This document shows positions 24,510-32,985 of a DNA stretch of 64,000 nt, piece after piece. Source of the stretch: Klebsiella pneumoniae. Its GTDB lineage: Bacteria > Myxococcota_A > UBA796 > SXON01. The position numbers were made by a program, and so were the translations under genes. How positions within the stretch are numbered: position 1 is the stretch's first letter; every line of letters starts with the position of its first letter. The notes under the pieces were generated by a model. It worked only from the letters and a program-made list of their open reading frames with translations. It was not told where the DNA came from and did not search any database. The stretch is from assembly GCA_945861635.1 (NCBI GenBank), contig CAMAWH010000005.1, forward strand, positions 62,001-126,000, written 5' to 3'.

Positions 24510-25856
24510 CTACCCCGGACGGTTGCGAAGCCACTCGTCGATGTAGCGGGTGTGAAAGCGCGCCTCGGTGAACGCGGGGTCAGAAAGCAAAAGCTTCTGG
24601 AGCGGTAGCGAGGTGCGAATTCCTTCTACCACATACTCATCCATCGCTCCCAGGAGCTTCCGGATCGCGGCGTCGCGGTCCGGCGCATAGGCAATCAGCT
24701 TCGCCACGAGCGAGTCGTAGTACGGCTGGACCATCGCGCCCTCGTGTACCGCGCTATCCACCCGGATGCCGGGACCGCCGGGACAATGGTACCCCGTAAT
24801 TCTACCTGGAGAAGCGGTGAACTTCCATGGGTCCTCGGCGTTGACGCGCACCTCGATGGCGTGCCCGCGCAGACGCACCTCGCTCTGGGCGAAGGGCATC
24901 GGCTCACCAGCCGCCAAACGAATCTGAAGCTGAACGAGGTCGATTCCCGTTACCAGTTCGCTTACGGGGTGCTCAACCTGAATGCGTGGGTTGACCTCAA
25001 GGAAGAAAAACTCCGCCTCCTGGACCAAAAATTCGCACGTTCCGACCGTGACATATCCCGTAGACGCAACCAGCCGGGATGCGGCGTTCCGGATGCGATC
25101 GCGCAGGCCTTCGTCGAGGTTCGGCGCCGGCGCCTCCTCGATGATCTTCTGGTGACGCCGCTGCATCGAACAATCACGCTCGCCGATATGGACGGCCGCA
25201 CCGAAACGGTCACCAGCAAACTGAACCTCGATGTGCCGAGGGGTGCGCAGAAACCGTTCCAGAAACACCGAACCACTCCCGAACGCAGCCAACGCCTCGG
25301 CGCTGGTGACTGCGAACACCTTCCGGAGCGTCTCTTCGTCCTCAACAATTCGCATTCCCTTCCCGCCGCCTCCAGACGCCGCCTTGAGCATCAGTGGATA
25401 CCCGACGGTACGGGCGACCTCGACAGCCTCCTCCAGCGTTTCGACCGCCCCGTGACTACCGGGGATCAGGGGTAGCCCCGCGGCGCGCGCGGCGGCCTTG
25501 GCCGACAGCTTGTCTCCGAACTGGCGTAGGTGTTCGGGCGAGGGCCCGATAAACGTCATGCCGTGCGCGTTCACCGCCTCCGCAAACGTGGCGTTTTCCG
25601 CCAGAAATCCGTATCCCGGATGAACGGCATCTGCGCGCGTGATGTCCGCCGCCGAGATGACACCTGGGAGGTTCAGGTAGCTCAGGCGCGCCTGCGCCGG
25701 CCCGATACAGACGCTCTCGTCGGCAAACTTCACGTGGAGCGCGTGCCGGTCGGCCTCCGAGTAGACGGCCACCGTGCGAATGCCCATCTCACGGCACGCC
25801 CGAATCACGCGGACTGCAATCTCGCCGCGATTCGCGATGAGAACCTTGCGGAACAC
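24510..25856 (-). CDS. accC: Acetyl-CoA carboxylase, biotin carboxylase subunit
   Basis: Carboxylates the biotin of AccB with ATP and bicarbonate, the first half-reaction of acetyl-CoA carboxylase in fatty-acid synthesis. The 448-aa product starts VFRKVLIANRGEIAVRVIRA. It has HPGYGFLAENATFA, the ATP-grasp glycine loop KAASGGGGKGMR, ERDCSMQRRHQKIIEEAP, and the catalytic block EFFFLEVNPRIQVEHPVSE. Length is standard. The start is the GTG at 25856, 4 bases after the accB stop; the frame upstream is overlap with accB only. accA and accD are not in the window. Confidence 0.96.
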   Translation of the reverse strand: MFRKVLIANRGEIAVRVIRACREMGIRTVAVYSEADRHALHVKFADESVCIGPAQARLSYLNLPGVISAADITRADAVHPGYGFLAENATFAEAVNAHGMTFIGPSPEHLRQFGDKLSAKAAARAAGLPLIPGSHGAVETLEEAVEVARTVGYPLMLKAASGGGGKGMRIVEDEETLRKVFAVTSAEALAAFGSGSVFLERFLRTPRHIEVQFAGDRFGAAVHIGERDCSMQRRHQKIIEEAPAPNLDEGLRDRIRNAASRLVASTGYVTVGTCEFLVQEAEFFFLEVNPRIQVEHPVSELVTGIDLVQLQIRLAAGEPMPFAQSEVRLRGHAIEVRVNAEDPWKFTASPGRITGYHCPGGPGIRVDSAVHEGAMVQPYYDSLVAKLIAYAPDRDAAIRKLLGAMDEYVVEGIRTSLPLQKLLLSDPAFTEARFHTRYIDEWLRNRPG

Positions 25857-25860
25857 GCCG

Positions 25861-26301
25861 CTATCCTGGCGAAAGGCGGAAGAGATCCTGCCCGAACTGC
25901 ACGGGCTGGCCATTGTCCACGAGCACTTCTGCGACCACGCCGTCGACCTCACTCTCGATCTGGTTCAGCAACTTCATGGCCTCGACGATGCACACCACCT
26001 GACCCTTGTGCACGTGATCGCCGACGCTGATGTACGCCGCGGCGTCCGGCGACGGTGCGCGATAGAACGTCCCCACGATTGGCGATCGGATCGCGCGACT
26101 GTCAGCGGTGGGCCGCGCCTTTTCCGCGGCGACCGGCGCTGAATTCTGGGGAGCGTGAGCCGGCGCGTACACCACCGGCGCACCATCCGCACCCGCGAAG
26201 CGGACGCTCAATTCCGACCCCTCTCCCTTGAAGGTGAATTCAGCGACGCCCTGCCGTTTCATCAGGCGCAGCAGGCTGTCGATCTCCTTTCGATCCATCA
26301 T
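25861..26301 (-). CDS. accB: Acetyl-CoA carboxylase biotin carboxyl carrier protein
   Basis: Biotin carrier of acetyl-CoA carboxylase, 146 aa. The N-terminal helix (RKEIDSLLRLMKRQGVAEFTF) and a Pro/Ala-rich linker lead to the biotinyl domain with SPIVGTFYRAPSPDA and the biotinylation motif VEAMKLLN (Lys110). The ATG at 26301 overlaps the aroQ stop as ATGA. The order aroQ-accB-accC is a classical arrangement in Proteobacteria, which supports all three assignments. BirA should attach the biotin; it is not encoded here. Confidence 0.96.
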   Translation of the reverse strand: MMDRKEIDSLLRLMKRQGVAEFTFKGEGSELSVRFAGADGAPVVYAPAHAPQNSAPVAAEKARPTADSRAIRSPIVGTFYRAPSPDAAAYISVGDHVHKGQVVCIVEAMKLLNQIESEVDGVVAEVLVDNGQPVQFGQDLFRLSPG

Positions 26302-26741
26302 TGCTCCCGCAACGACGCGCAGCCTAACAGGGCGCGCAGGCCCAGTTCATAGCTCGCCGCGCCAAACCCGCTGATGACGCCGACGGCAACGTCCGAGAAA
26401 TAGGAACGGCGCCGAAACTCCTCGCGAGCGTGGACATTCGAAAGGTGAACCTCCACGAAGGGAATCGCCACGGCCAACAACGCATCCCGAAGCGCAACGG
26501 AGGAGTGGGTATAGCCTCCAGGATTGATGACGATGCCGCGCACGACCCCGCGAGCGGCGTGGACGCGGTCGATCAATTCGCCCTCACCATTCGCCTGAAA
26601 CGTCGACACGGACGCACCCATCGATGCACCGAGCGCGATCAGCCGTGAGTCGATTTCCTTCAGCGTCTCGGCGCCGTAACGGTCCGGCTCGCGGATTCCG
26701 AGCAAGTTCAGGTTGGGACCGTGGATCACGAGCACGTTCAT
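26298..26741 (-). CDS. aroQ: Type II 3-dehydroquinate dehydratase
   Basis: Converts 3-dehydroquinate to 3-dehydroshikimate (third shikimate step) by the type II dodecameric enzyme. The 147-aa product begins MNVLVIHGPNLNLLGIREPD, continues QANGEGELIDRVH and INPGGYTHSSVALRDAL, and has VEVHLSNVHAREEFRRRSYFS; these include the catalytic Tyr-bearing lid region, Asn, His and Arg positions of the family. Length is typical. The ATG at 26741 overlaps the TPR gene stop by ATGA and is preferred to the ATG at 26753. With aroB and aroK in the same transcript, three shikimate steps are co-expressed with the pilus alignment genes. Confidence 0.95.
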   Translation of the reverse strand: MNVLVIHGPNLNLLGIREPDRYGAETLKEIDSRLIALGASMGASVSTFQANGEGELIDRVHAARGVVRGIVINPGGYTHSSVALRDALLAVAIPFVEVHLSNVHAREEFRRRSYFSDVAVGVISGFGAASYELGLRALLGCASLREQ

Positions 26742-27457
26742 GGGTCCCGCCATAACCCCGCCGCGAGTGCCCCAAACCGGGCGCTCCCCGCCGGGGCGGT
26801 CCGTGTGCCCTCGTCGTCCCCGAGCGCAGCGGAAAGGTCGAGCGCACCGGGAAGCGTCCAACGCACGGCCACGCGGGCCGCCTCGTCCTCCACATTGCCA
26901 AGTCCCAACACAGCTCGTTCAAGCTCCGTGATGTGCTCGCGCACGTCAAGGCTGTCTGCGTGGGCGAGCGCGATCCGCCGCCAAATCGCTAGCGCGCGAT
27001 CGTAGGCGCCCGCGGCCACCATTCGTGTGGCGAGCGCGGGTGAATCGAAAGGATCCGTGCCACGAGCGGTCGCGTGTGCCCCCCGTGCCCCAATCGCCGC
27101 GCTCAGCGCTCGCACCGTCGCATCCTGCGAGGCGCCCATCATCAGCCGCTCGATGATCGGCCGCGCGTCGCGCGTGCGCCCGTCCTCAACGAGGAGGCGG
27201 GCCAGCAGCGTACCTCCGGCAAGATTCGCAGGATCTCCCCGGACAACTTCTTCCAGCACGCTGACCGCAAGCCCGCGGTTTCCCGTCTCGAGGTGCAGCC
27301 GCGCCAACACCACGCGCCCCGGCGAGTAGTCCGGGTGGACCCGAAACCCCGCGCGAAGCACGCTCATCGCCTCGGGGAGGCGACCACCCCGCCGAAGCGC
27401 ATCCGCCAACGCCACGAATACCGTGCTGCGCGGTTCATCCCGAAACCGGCGCCGCAA
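26738..27457 (-). CDS. Small TPR protein
   Basis: Protein of about 239 aa made mostly of TPR-like helical pairs: VALADALRRGGRLPEAMSVL, FRVHPDYSPGRVVLARLHLE, GNRGLAVSVLEEVVRGDPAN and LLVEDGRTRDARPIIERL. An Ala/Gly/Thr-rich tail follows. No signal peptide is seen. The start is unclear: the TTG at 27457 is used here, and a CTG 33 bases upstream is in frame. A TAG that ends the upstream lipoprotein lies in the same frame just before it, so the gene cannot begin earlier than about 27493. It overlaps aroQ by ATGA. Confidence 0.65.
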   Translation of the reverse strand: MRRRFRDEPRSTVFVALADALRRGGRLPEAMSVLRAGFRVHPDYSPGRVVLARLHLETGNRGLAVSVLEEVVRGDPANLAGGTLLARLLVEDGRTRDARPIIERLMMGASQDATVRALSAAIGARGAHATARGTDPFDSPALATRMVAAGAYDRALAIWRRIALAHADSLDVREHITELERAVLGLGNVEDEAARVAVRWTLPGALDLSAALGDDEGTRTAPAGSARFGALAAGLWRDP

Positions 27458-27493
27458 GCGGGCGAGGTCGTCCTCCGCCCTGTCCAGAGGCGT

Positions 27494-28039
27494 CTAGCCG
27501 GCCACGCTGGTGTCGATAACGACGACCGGGATCCGGCCATTATCAACGCCGATGCTGAACTGGACGTCGAAGCCACCGCCGGCGGAGGGCAACGAATCAA
27601 AAAAGATATAGTACGGCAGGATGCCGCGACTATTTGTTGCACCGAGCATGACATTCGGACGCATGTCGTCGAGGTAGTTGTAGACGGCGCTCAACTCCGC
27701 GTACGATTCCCCGTTTTTACCGAAGAAAATCTTACAATCGTCGGTAAAATCATCCTCGCAAGCCTCCGCGAACTCCGTGACTTCAGGCACGGCTTCCTCG
27801 GGCAGCAGGTAGGCCCCTAGCCACGCCGTGACAATCTGCACTTCGATGTTGTTCATCGGGTTTCCGTCCGGGCCGATGACCATGAGACTGTCGTAATATA
27901 GGAACCCCAACCCGTCTTCATCGCTGAAAATGGCACCCCCGCCAATGGAGAGTTCTTCGGTCGGAATTCGCATCGCGGCGCCGTCCGGGGCGCCGTAGGT
28001 TCCAGCATCGCAGGCCAGCAGAATGAGCAGCGAGGGCAT
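27494..28039 (-). CDS. Putative lipoprotein, paralogue of the upstream gene
   Basis: Secreted protein of 181 aa with the minimal lipoprotein leader MPSLLILLAC (nine residues before the Cys). A TAG stop lies four codons upstream in frame, so the leader cannot be longer. AGGAG precedes the ATG. The mature part is acidic and strand-rich: SLMVIGPDGNPMNNIEVQIVTAW, a Cys pair (CEDDFTDDC) and an end of YYIFFDSLP, then VQFSIGV. Blocks match the neighbour at 28049-28591 in order (PDGxxxxxIEV, Cys pair, FFDSLP/VFVDTVP), suggesting duplication of an Ig-like or beta-sandwich domain. No known family is recognised. Position in the pilus operon hints at an envelope role. Confidence 0.7.
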   Translation of the reverse strand: MPSLLILLACDAGTYGAPDGAAMRIPTEELSIGGGAIFSDEDGLGFLYYDSLMVIGPDGNPMNNIEVQIVTAWLGAYLLPEEAVPEVTEFAEACEDDFTDDCKIFFGKNGESYAELSAVYNYLDDMRPNVMLGATNSRGILPYYIFFDSLPSAGGGFDVQFSIGVDNGRIPVVVIDTSVAG

Positions 28040-28048
28040 CGGATTCTC

Positions 28049-28591
28049 CTACCGGGAGTCTACCACAGCATCGTCAACAGAAATTTCGAACGACTCGGTC
28101 TGCACCTCGATGCTCACGAAGATCGGGATGCTGGCGCCGGAGTCGGGAACGGTATCGACGAAGACCTGAAAGTCCGCAACGCCGGCGTCATCCGTCACCA
28201 TCGACAGGTAGCTCTGGCGCGGATCATCGGATGTACCGAACATCGAGGCGGGAGCGCGTACCTCCAGCCAAACCGCACGCTCCGTGTCGAACCACGTCTC
28301 ACAACTGGATTCTGCCTCACACCCGCCGTCCATGGCGCGCGCGGTTCCACCCGCTAGTACCCACGCTTCGCCCCACCCAGACGTGATCTCCACGCGAATC
28401 GCGTCCGCGGCAAGCCCCTCGGGGTCAAGTACCGACGCTTGCAGTTCAAACAGGCTGCCCGAACCGTCCGCGTCAAGGTACGCCTCGTTCCACGCCACCT
28501 CAATGTCCGCCGAAGCAATGAGCGTCGAGCCGAACTCGGCATCCGCAGGCGCACACGCGACGATCATGTTGAGAAACGGCATGAGGATCAA
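28049..28591 (-). CDS. Putative lipoprotein, paralogue of the downstream gene
   Basis: Secreted protein of 180 aa (or 177 if it starts at the ATG at 28582) with a lipobox in NMIVAC and almost no positively charged n-region. The mature part is acidic and strand-rich: VLDPEGLAADAIRVEITSGW, a Cys-containing block (CEAESSCETWF), VWLEVRAP, and VFVDTVPDSGASIPIFVSIEV at the end. A beta-sandwich fold seems likely from the alternating pattern. The start is a TTG that overlaps the aroB stop as TTGA. It is not assigned to a known family. The pair sits between aroB and the TPR/aroQ genes. Confidence 0.7.
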   Translation of the reverse strand: MILMPFLNMIVACAPADAEFGSTLIASADIEVAWNEAYLDADGSGSLFELQASVLDPEGLAADAIRVEITSGWGEAWVLAGGTARAMDGGCEAESSCETWFDTERAVWLEVRAPASMFGTSDDPRQSYLSMVTDDAGVADFQVFVDTVPDSGASIPIFVSIEVQTESFEISVDDAVVDSR

Positions 28592-29682
28592 GCTTCCCAG
28601 AGGGCCCGAATGAGCCCGGATGCAGCCGAAAGGGGGAGGAGATGGAGACGCACGTCACCGACGGCAACGGGAACAGCAATCTGAACCATAGCATGCGCTC
28701 GCTTCTTGTCGAAGGCGATGGCGGCAACCAGCGCTTCGACGTCCAGGACCGACGGCGGACGCACCGCCAACCCGAGGCGGCCGAGCAGTCGCTCGACCCG
28801 GGCCGGCAGTGCCGGCCCGGCGCCGGGGAGGTTGTGCGCCGCCCATCTGGCCTCCGCAAGGAGTCCCAGCGCAACCGCTTGCCCGTGCGGAACCACCCCG
28901 AAGCCAGCAACCGCCTCGATCGCGTGGCCGACGGTGTGACCGAGGTTGAGCACGGCCCGCGGGCCGCGCTCGTGGGGGTCCGCGTCGACGATGCGGGCCT
29001 TCGTCGTCACCGAATGCTCAATGGCTGCGACGAGCGCCGTCGGATCGCCCACCGAAAGAGGCCCCGCGCTCGATTCGAGCGCCGCGAACGCCGCCTCGCC
29101 GTCAATCACCGCGTGCTTGACGATCTCGCCGAGCCCGCACCGAACCTCGGCGACAGGCAACGTTGTCAGCGCCGAAACCGCGGCCCACACCAACCGGGGT
29201 TGATGAAACGCTCCGATCAGGTTCTTCCCCTGGCGCCCGTTGACGCCGGTCTTTCCGCCCACCGATGCATCAACCATCGCAAGAAGTGTTGTTGGTACCT
29301 GTATAATCGGAACACCGCGCAACAGAGTGGCTGCGGCAAATCCGGCGACGTCACCCACGACGCCTCCACCCAGCGCGACGATCGGGGTCCGCCGGTCAAT
29401 CCCTACGTCCAGGATCGCGTCCACGAGGGCGAGCCACGTTTCCGTCGTTTTATGGCGCTCTCCCTCAGGAATTCGAACGGTGACCGGTAACCAACCTGCG
29501 GCGGCAAGGGCGTCTCGCGCGGAAGCGCCGTGGAGCGAATCAACAATCTCGTTGGTAACAACCAGGCAGCGACGTGTCGGGTGGCCCTTGGACTCCCAAA
29601 CATCGCCCTCCAACGCGACACGCATCGCCGCCCCGAGGCCGGCGAACGCTGGTGCGATGACAACGGTGTAGCCGAGGGTCAA
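28588..29682 (-). CDS. aroB: 3-dehydroquinate synthase
   Basis: Makes 3-dehydroquinate from DAHP with NAD+ and a divalent metal, the second shikimate step. The 364-aa product has the NAD-binding loop ALGGGVVGDVAGFAAAT, RGVPIIQVPTTLLAMVDASVGGKTGVN, the active-site FHQPRLV block, GLGEIVKHAVI and the metal-binding LNLGHTVGHAIE. The start is a TTG at 29682 that overlaps the aroK stop as TTGA; a second TTG at 29700 is possible. The order aroK-aroB downstream of pilQ matches the classical pilMNOPQ-aroKB cluster of Gammaproteobacteria. Confidence 0.95.
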   Translation of the reverse strand: MTLGYTVVIAPAFAGLGAAMRVALEGDVWESKGHPTRRCLVVTNEIVDSLHGASARDALAAAGWLPVTVRIPEGERHKTTETWLALVDAILDVGIDRRTPIVALGGGVVGDVAGFAAATLLRGVPIIQVPTTLLAMVDASVGGKTGVNGRQGKNLIGAFHQPRLVWAAVSALTTLPVAEVRCGLGEIVKHAVIDGEAAFAALESSAGPLSVGDPTALVAAIEHSVTTKARIVDADPHERGPRAVLNLGHTVGHAIEAVAGFGVVPHGQAVALGLLAEARWAAHNLPGAGPALPARVERLLGRLGLAVRPPSVLDVEALVAAIAFDKKRAHAMVQIAVPVAVGDVRLHLLPLSAASGLIRALWEA

Positions 29683-30173
29683 GGGGATGTGGCGCAACAA
29701 GCCTCCACCGCGTCCGCCACGTCATCCGGCGTCCCCCCTACGGTGTCGATCGCCTCGCCCGCGACACGGTACGCATCGGCGCGCTCGATCAACAGCTGCT
29801 CCAAGCGCGAATAGAGCGGGCGCGACCGATCGCCATCGAACCGCAACCGATCGCCATCGATACGCGCCCGAAGCGTCGAAAGCGGCGCCCCCAACACGAA
29901 AACGCGCCACCCGGAGAGCATCGCCCGGTTCGCCTCGCTGACCACCGTGCCACCCCCAAGCGAAATCACGCCGCTCCCTCGTACTGCAATCGCCAGAGCC
30001 GCGCTTTCGCGCGCGCGAAAACCAGCCTCTCCTTCGGCGGCGAAGATCTCGGCGGCCTCACCCGTCAACGCGTCGAGGTCAACGAACGGGCAGCCCCAGC
30101 GCGCCGCGAGAATGGCACCGACCGTGCTCTTTCCCGAACCCATCGGCCCGGCCAGAGCAACGCGTCGAATCAA
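29679..30173 (-). CDS. aroK: Shikimate kinase with a duplicated lid segment
   Basis: Phosphorylates shikimate at the 3-hydroxyl with ATP. The 164-aa product has Walker A GPMGSGKST (residues 9-17), DLDALTGEAAEIF, the shikimate-binding FRARE and GGGTVV motifs, and the lid ending in SRPLYSRL. Just before the lid Arg there are two similar heptapeptides, DGDRLRF (106-112) and DGDRSRP (113-119), encoded by 15-base identical stretches 21 bases apart. This looks like a recent in-frame duplication lengthening the lid by seven residues. The gene starts two bases after the pilQ stop and overlaps aroB by TTGA. It should be active. Confidence 0.93.
   Translation of the reverse strand: MIRRVALAGPMGSGKSTVGAILAARWGCPFVDLDALTGEAAEIFAAEGEAGFRARESAALAIAVRGSGVISLGGGTVVSEANRAMLSGWRVFVLGAPLSTLRARIDGDRLRFDGDRSRPLYSRLEQLLIERADAYRVAGEAIDTVGGTPDDVADAVEACCATSP
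29825..29860. repeat. 21-bp tandem duplication inside aroK
   Basis: The 15-base sequence ACCGATCGCCATCGA occurs at 29825-29839 and again at 29846-29860, a period of 21 bases. On the coding (minus) strand this is a seven-codon direct repeat in the lid region of shikimate kinase. Confidence 0.85.
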
Positions 30174-30175
30174 CC

Positions 30176-32512
30176 CTAATCGTTCTCCGGAACGATGTGA
30201 GGCGTGATGAATACCAGCATTTCGTTCTGGGATTTGTCACGAAGCGTGTTCTTGAACAGAAGACCGATGATGGGAATGCTTCCAAGCCCCGGTACGCGAG
30301 ATTGAGCAAAGCTTTCCGCGGTCGCATATACGCCGCCGAGCACGGCCGTATCTCCGTCCATCACCAGCACCTTCGACTCGACTTCCTTGATCAAGATGGC
30401 AGGTTGTCCCTGAACCGCCTGGCCGAAATCGGGTCGGTTGTTCTTGATTTCAATCTTCATGAAGACGGTGTCGTCGGAGGTGATGTGTGGCGTGACCGTG
30501 AGTTCCAACGCGGCGTTGATAAACTGGACCTGCGTTCCGCTGTTCGAGACTGACAGGAACGGAACCTTGGACCCTTGTTTTACGCGAGCCTCCTCGTTGT
30601 CCAGCGCGGTGACCCGCGGACTGGAGATAATGCGCCCCCACCCTTCCTGCTCCAGCGCACTGAGGCGGGCATCAAGGTCGATCAGGCCGGGAATGGAACC
30701 CAGTGAAAAAGCGAGGGAACCCGCTTGACCTGCGGCCGGGAGATCCACCAGCAGCGAGTCGGCCCCCTGCTGGTAGAAAGTGGACCCGTGGGACTGGGTG
30801 ATACCACCACTCGCGCCGATACTATTCGGAAAAAAGGCGCCGGTTGGATAGCCGGTGGCAGCCGACGCATCGACGCTGGACCCCCACTGGATACCGAGCG
30901 CGTTTTTCCAGGAGCTGTTCGCCTCGACGAAGCGCGCCTCGATGGACACCTGACGGTTCTGCTTGTCGAGGTGCTTCAGCAGTTCGCGGACCTGGGCAAT
31001 CGAGGCCGAAACGTCCTTGATAATCAGCTGGTTCCCGCGCTCATCGACCTGCACGCTGCCACGCGCGCTGAGCATCGCCTTGACCTTGTCGAGCAGTTCG
31101 GCACCCGACGCATAGTTCATCGGCGCCACGTAGATCATCAACGGCTCGAGATCCGCGATCGTCCGCTGCGTTTCGAGTTGAGCCTGCTGCTCCGCCTTGA
31201 TGGTCTCGATGGGCGCAACGCGAACGATGTTGCCAAAACGCTGAGCAGCGTATCCCTTTGCCTGAAGGATCGACGCGAGCGCCTGATCCCAGGGGACATC
31301 CTTGAGCCGAACGGTCACAGTGCCTTTCACGTCGTCCGACGCGATGATATTCAGGTCCGCGGTGTCGGCGATGAACCGAAACACGGTGTGAATGTCGGCG
31401 TCCTGAAGGTCGATCGACATCCGCCGGCCCTGATAGTGGGCATTGCTGGACCCCGGTGCGTCCGTCGCAAACGACAGGGAATCCGGTGCGTCACTGCCGT
31501 TGCCAGCCCCGTAGGTCTGATTCGGATCGCTGGTGCGGCCCTTGTCACCGATGATGATTTCCTTATTCTGAGCGTTCGACAAGCCCTCCCCCCCGTTGGT
31601 GGCGGGCGTTGCCGGAGCCGCGGTGGCTGCCTTCTGGAGGGATGCATCGCGGGCCGCCAGGATGTCCGCAGGCGTCTTGATGTCGAGGACGAACAGGCCG
31701 TGATCGCGCGAAACCGAGTATTCCGCGGCTTCCCGAAGACGAATCTCAACGCGCGAACCGGAACGCGTCGGACGCGCATTCACGGATTGGACGCCACTGT
31801 AGAACCGACTCGTATCGAGATCCCGGGAGAGCGAGGATGGAAGGGTGGCTCGCGGAAGGTCAATGACAATAAGGGTTTTTTCTGGCTGGGAGACCGCCGG
31901 TTCACTGTCCTGAATACCGAGCAGCACGCGGCTGGAGGTTTCGCGGTTCTCGAAGTCAAGGGTCACCAGCGCCGGGCCAGACACGCCGGTGGACGGACCA
32001 GACAGTGTCCCCACGGCGGTGCCGGGGGTACCCAGGGCGGCCGCCAGCGGATCGCTGACCGCGCCCGGGCTCAAGGTGATGACAACGTCCGTGCCTTCTG
32101 CACGGACCTCGTGCGTCGCCGGCCCCGTAAGATACAGCGTCAACCGAACGTTATCCGTACCGTCGTTGAACTTGGAGAATTCCGACCGCGAAACGATGCC
32201 GCCAGCCGGCGCCGCGGCGCCGTCAATCACCGATGCGCCCGCGATGTCGATCATCAATCGATCGGGATTCGACGCGCGGAACGCGCTGAACGTCGGCGTG
32301 GCACCGATCACCGCGAGATGGATGCGGACGGACGTCTGCCCGTTGGCACTTTGCGTGGCGTCCGCGCCGGAAACCGACGCCGCGTCAGCCGCAAACGCAG
32401 GAACAGAGGACATTCCGGCAATGCCGATGAGGAACAGCAGGCCGCCGACGCGTAGAGAACGCGCGCAGAGCGAAGGATTGGGGTTCATCGCGACTCCCGA
32501 GGTACGGATCAT
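30176..32512 (-). CDS. pilQ: Type IV pilus secretin PilQ
   Basis: Outer-membrane ring through which the type IV pilus passes. The 778-aa product has a signal peptide (LFLIGIAGMSSVPAFA), two AMIN-like domains (about 55-150 and 180-290) for peptidoglycan binding, a Gly/Asn-rich linker, and an STN/N0 domain (FRFIADTADLNIIASDDVKG). Then come an N1 domain (VQVDERGNQLIIKDV, LLKHLDKQNRQVSIEARFVE) and the secretin core ending LPGLGSIPIIGLLFKN and EMLVFITPHIV. Two starts compete: ATG 32512 overlaps the pilP stop (ATGA), while ATG 32488 has GGGAG upstream and sits nearer the signal peptide. The pilot protein is not in the window. Confidence 0.96.
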   Translation of the reverse strand: MIRTSGVAMNPNPSLCARSLRVGGLLFLIGIAGMSSVPAFAADAASVSGADATQSANGQTSVRIHLAVIGATPTFSAFRASNPDRLMIDIAGASVIDGAAAPAGGIVSRSEFSKFNDGTDNVRLTLYLTGPATHEVRAEGTDVVITLSPGAVSDPLAAALGTPGTAVGTLSGPSTGVSGPALVTLDFENRETSSRVLLGIQDSEPAVSQPEKTLIVIDLPRATLPSSLSRDLDTSRFYSGVQSVNARPTRSGSRVEIRLREAAEYSVSRDHGLFVLDIKTPADILAARDASLQKAATAAPATPATNGGEGLSNAQNKEIIIGDKGRTSDPNQTYGAGNGSDAPDSLSFATDAPGSSNAHYQGRRMSIDLQDADIHTVFRFIADTADLNIIASDDVKGTVTVRLKDVPWDQALASILQAKGYAAQRFGNIVRVAPIETIKAEQQAQLETQRTIADLEPLMIYVAPMNYASGAELLDKVKAMLSARGSVQVDERGNQLIIKDVSASIAQVRELLKHLDKQNRQVSIEARFVEANSSWKNALGIQWGSSVDASAATGYPTGAFFPNSIGASGGITQSHGSTFYQQGADSLLVDLPAAGQAGSLAFSLGSIPGLIDLDARLSALEQEGWGRIISSPRVTALDNEEARVKQGSKVPFLSVSNSGTQVQFINAALELTVTPHITSDDTVFMKIEIKNNRPDFGQAVQGQPAILIKEVESKVLVMDGDTAVLGGVYATAESFAQSRVPGLGSIPIIGLLFKNTLRDKSQNEMLVFITPHIVPEND

Positions 32513-32985
32513 TTCTTCTCTTCACCGGGGAAACGAACGGTGACGGGGTTGACGACGAGTTCGCCGTCGAGGGTCTGATACTCCTCAGTGACGACGACGC
32601 CGTCTTCTGAGATGGAGGTAACCTTGCCCCAGTTCCGCCCGACGTAGGTTCCGATGTGGACTACGTGCCCGATGCCTTCCGGATCCACAAGCAGCCCACG
32701 CGGCGAGTCGATGGACCAGATGACACCGGTCAGGGTGTACCGATCGACGTCCCATCGCTGAAGCGGAGGGGCGCCATCGTTATCTTCAGTTGGGCCTTCG
32801 CGTTGGCTGAGGAAACCCTGAAATGGATCGCGTTTTCCGGCCGGGTTGTAGAAGTAGGCCGCGCCGTCTCCTTCCGCCTCGACGACGGGCTTCACGGCCG
32901 CGCGCGTCTTGGCTGCGGGCGGCGGGGTAGCGTCAATCGCTTCGCCGCAACCGGAAAGCAAAACCAGTAGAGAGATCGTGGTCAT
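32509..32985 (-). CDS. pilP: Type IV pilus inner-membrane lipoprotein PilP
   Basis: Periplasmic lipoprotein of 158 aa that links the PilN/PilO subcomplex to PilQ. The leader MTTISLLVLLSGC has a lipobox (LLSGC) and no Lys or Arg. The mature part contains the PilP signature KRDPFQGFL, followed by LQRWDVDRYTLTGVIW and WGKVTSISEDGVVVTEEY, the small beta-domain that binds the secretin N0 domain. It overlaps pilO and pilQ by four bases each. Function is well supported by order and motif. Confidence 0.94.
   Translation of the reverse strand: MTTISLLVLLSGCGEAIDATPPPAAKTRAAVKPVVEAEGDGAAYFYNPAGKRDPFQGFLSQREGPTEDNDGAPPLQRWDVDRYTLTGVIWSIDSPRGLLVDPEGIGHVVHIGTYVGRNWGKVTSISEDGVVVTEEYQTLDGELVVNPVTVRFPGEEKK

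Noticed and set aside
30725..32455. 576-codon open frame on the plus strand opposite pilQ
   Set aside because: The minus strand encodes a full, well-conserved secretin; the antisense frame is a codon-bias shadow.
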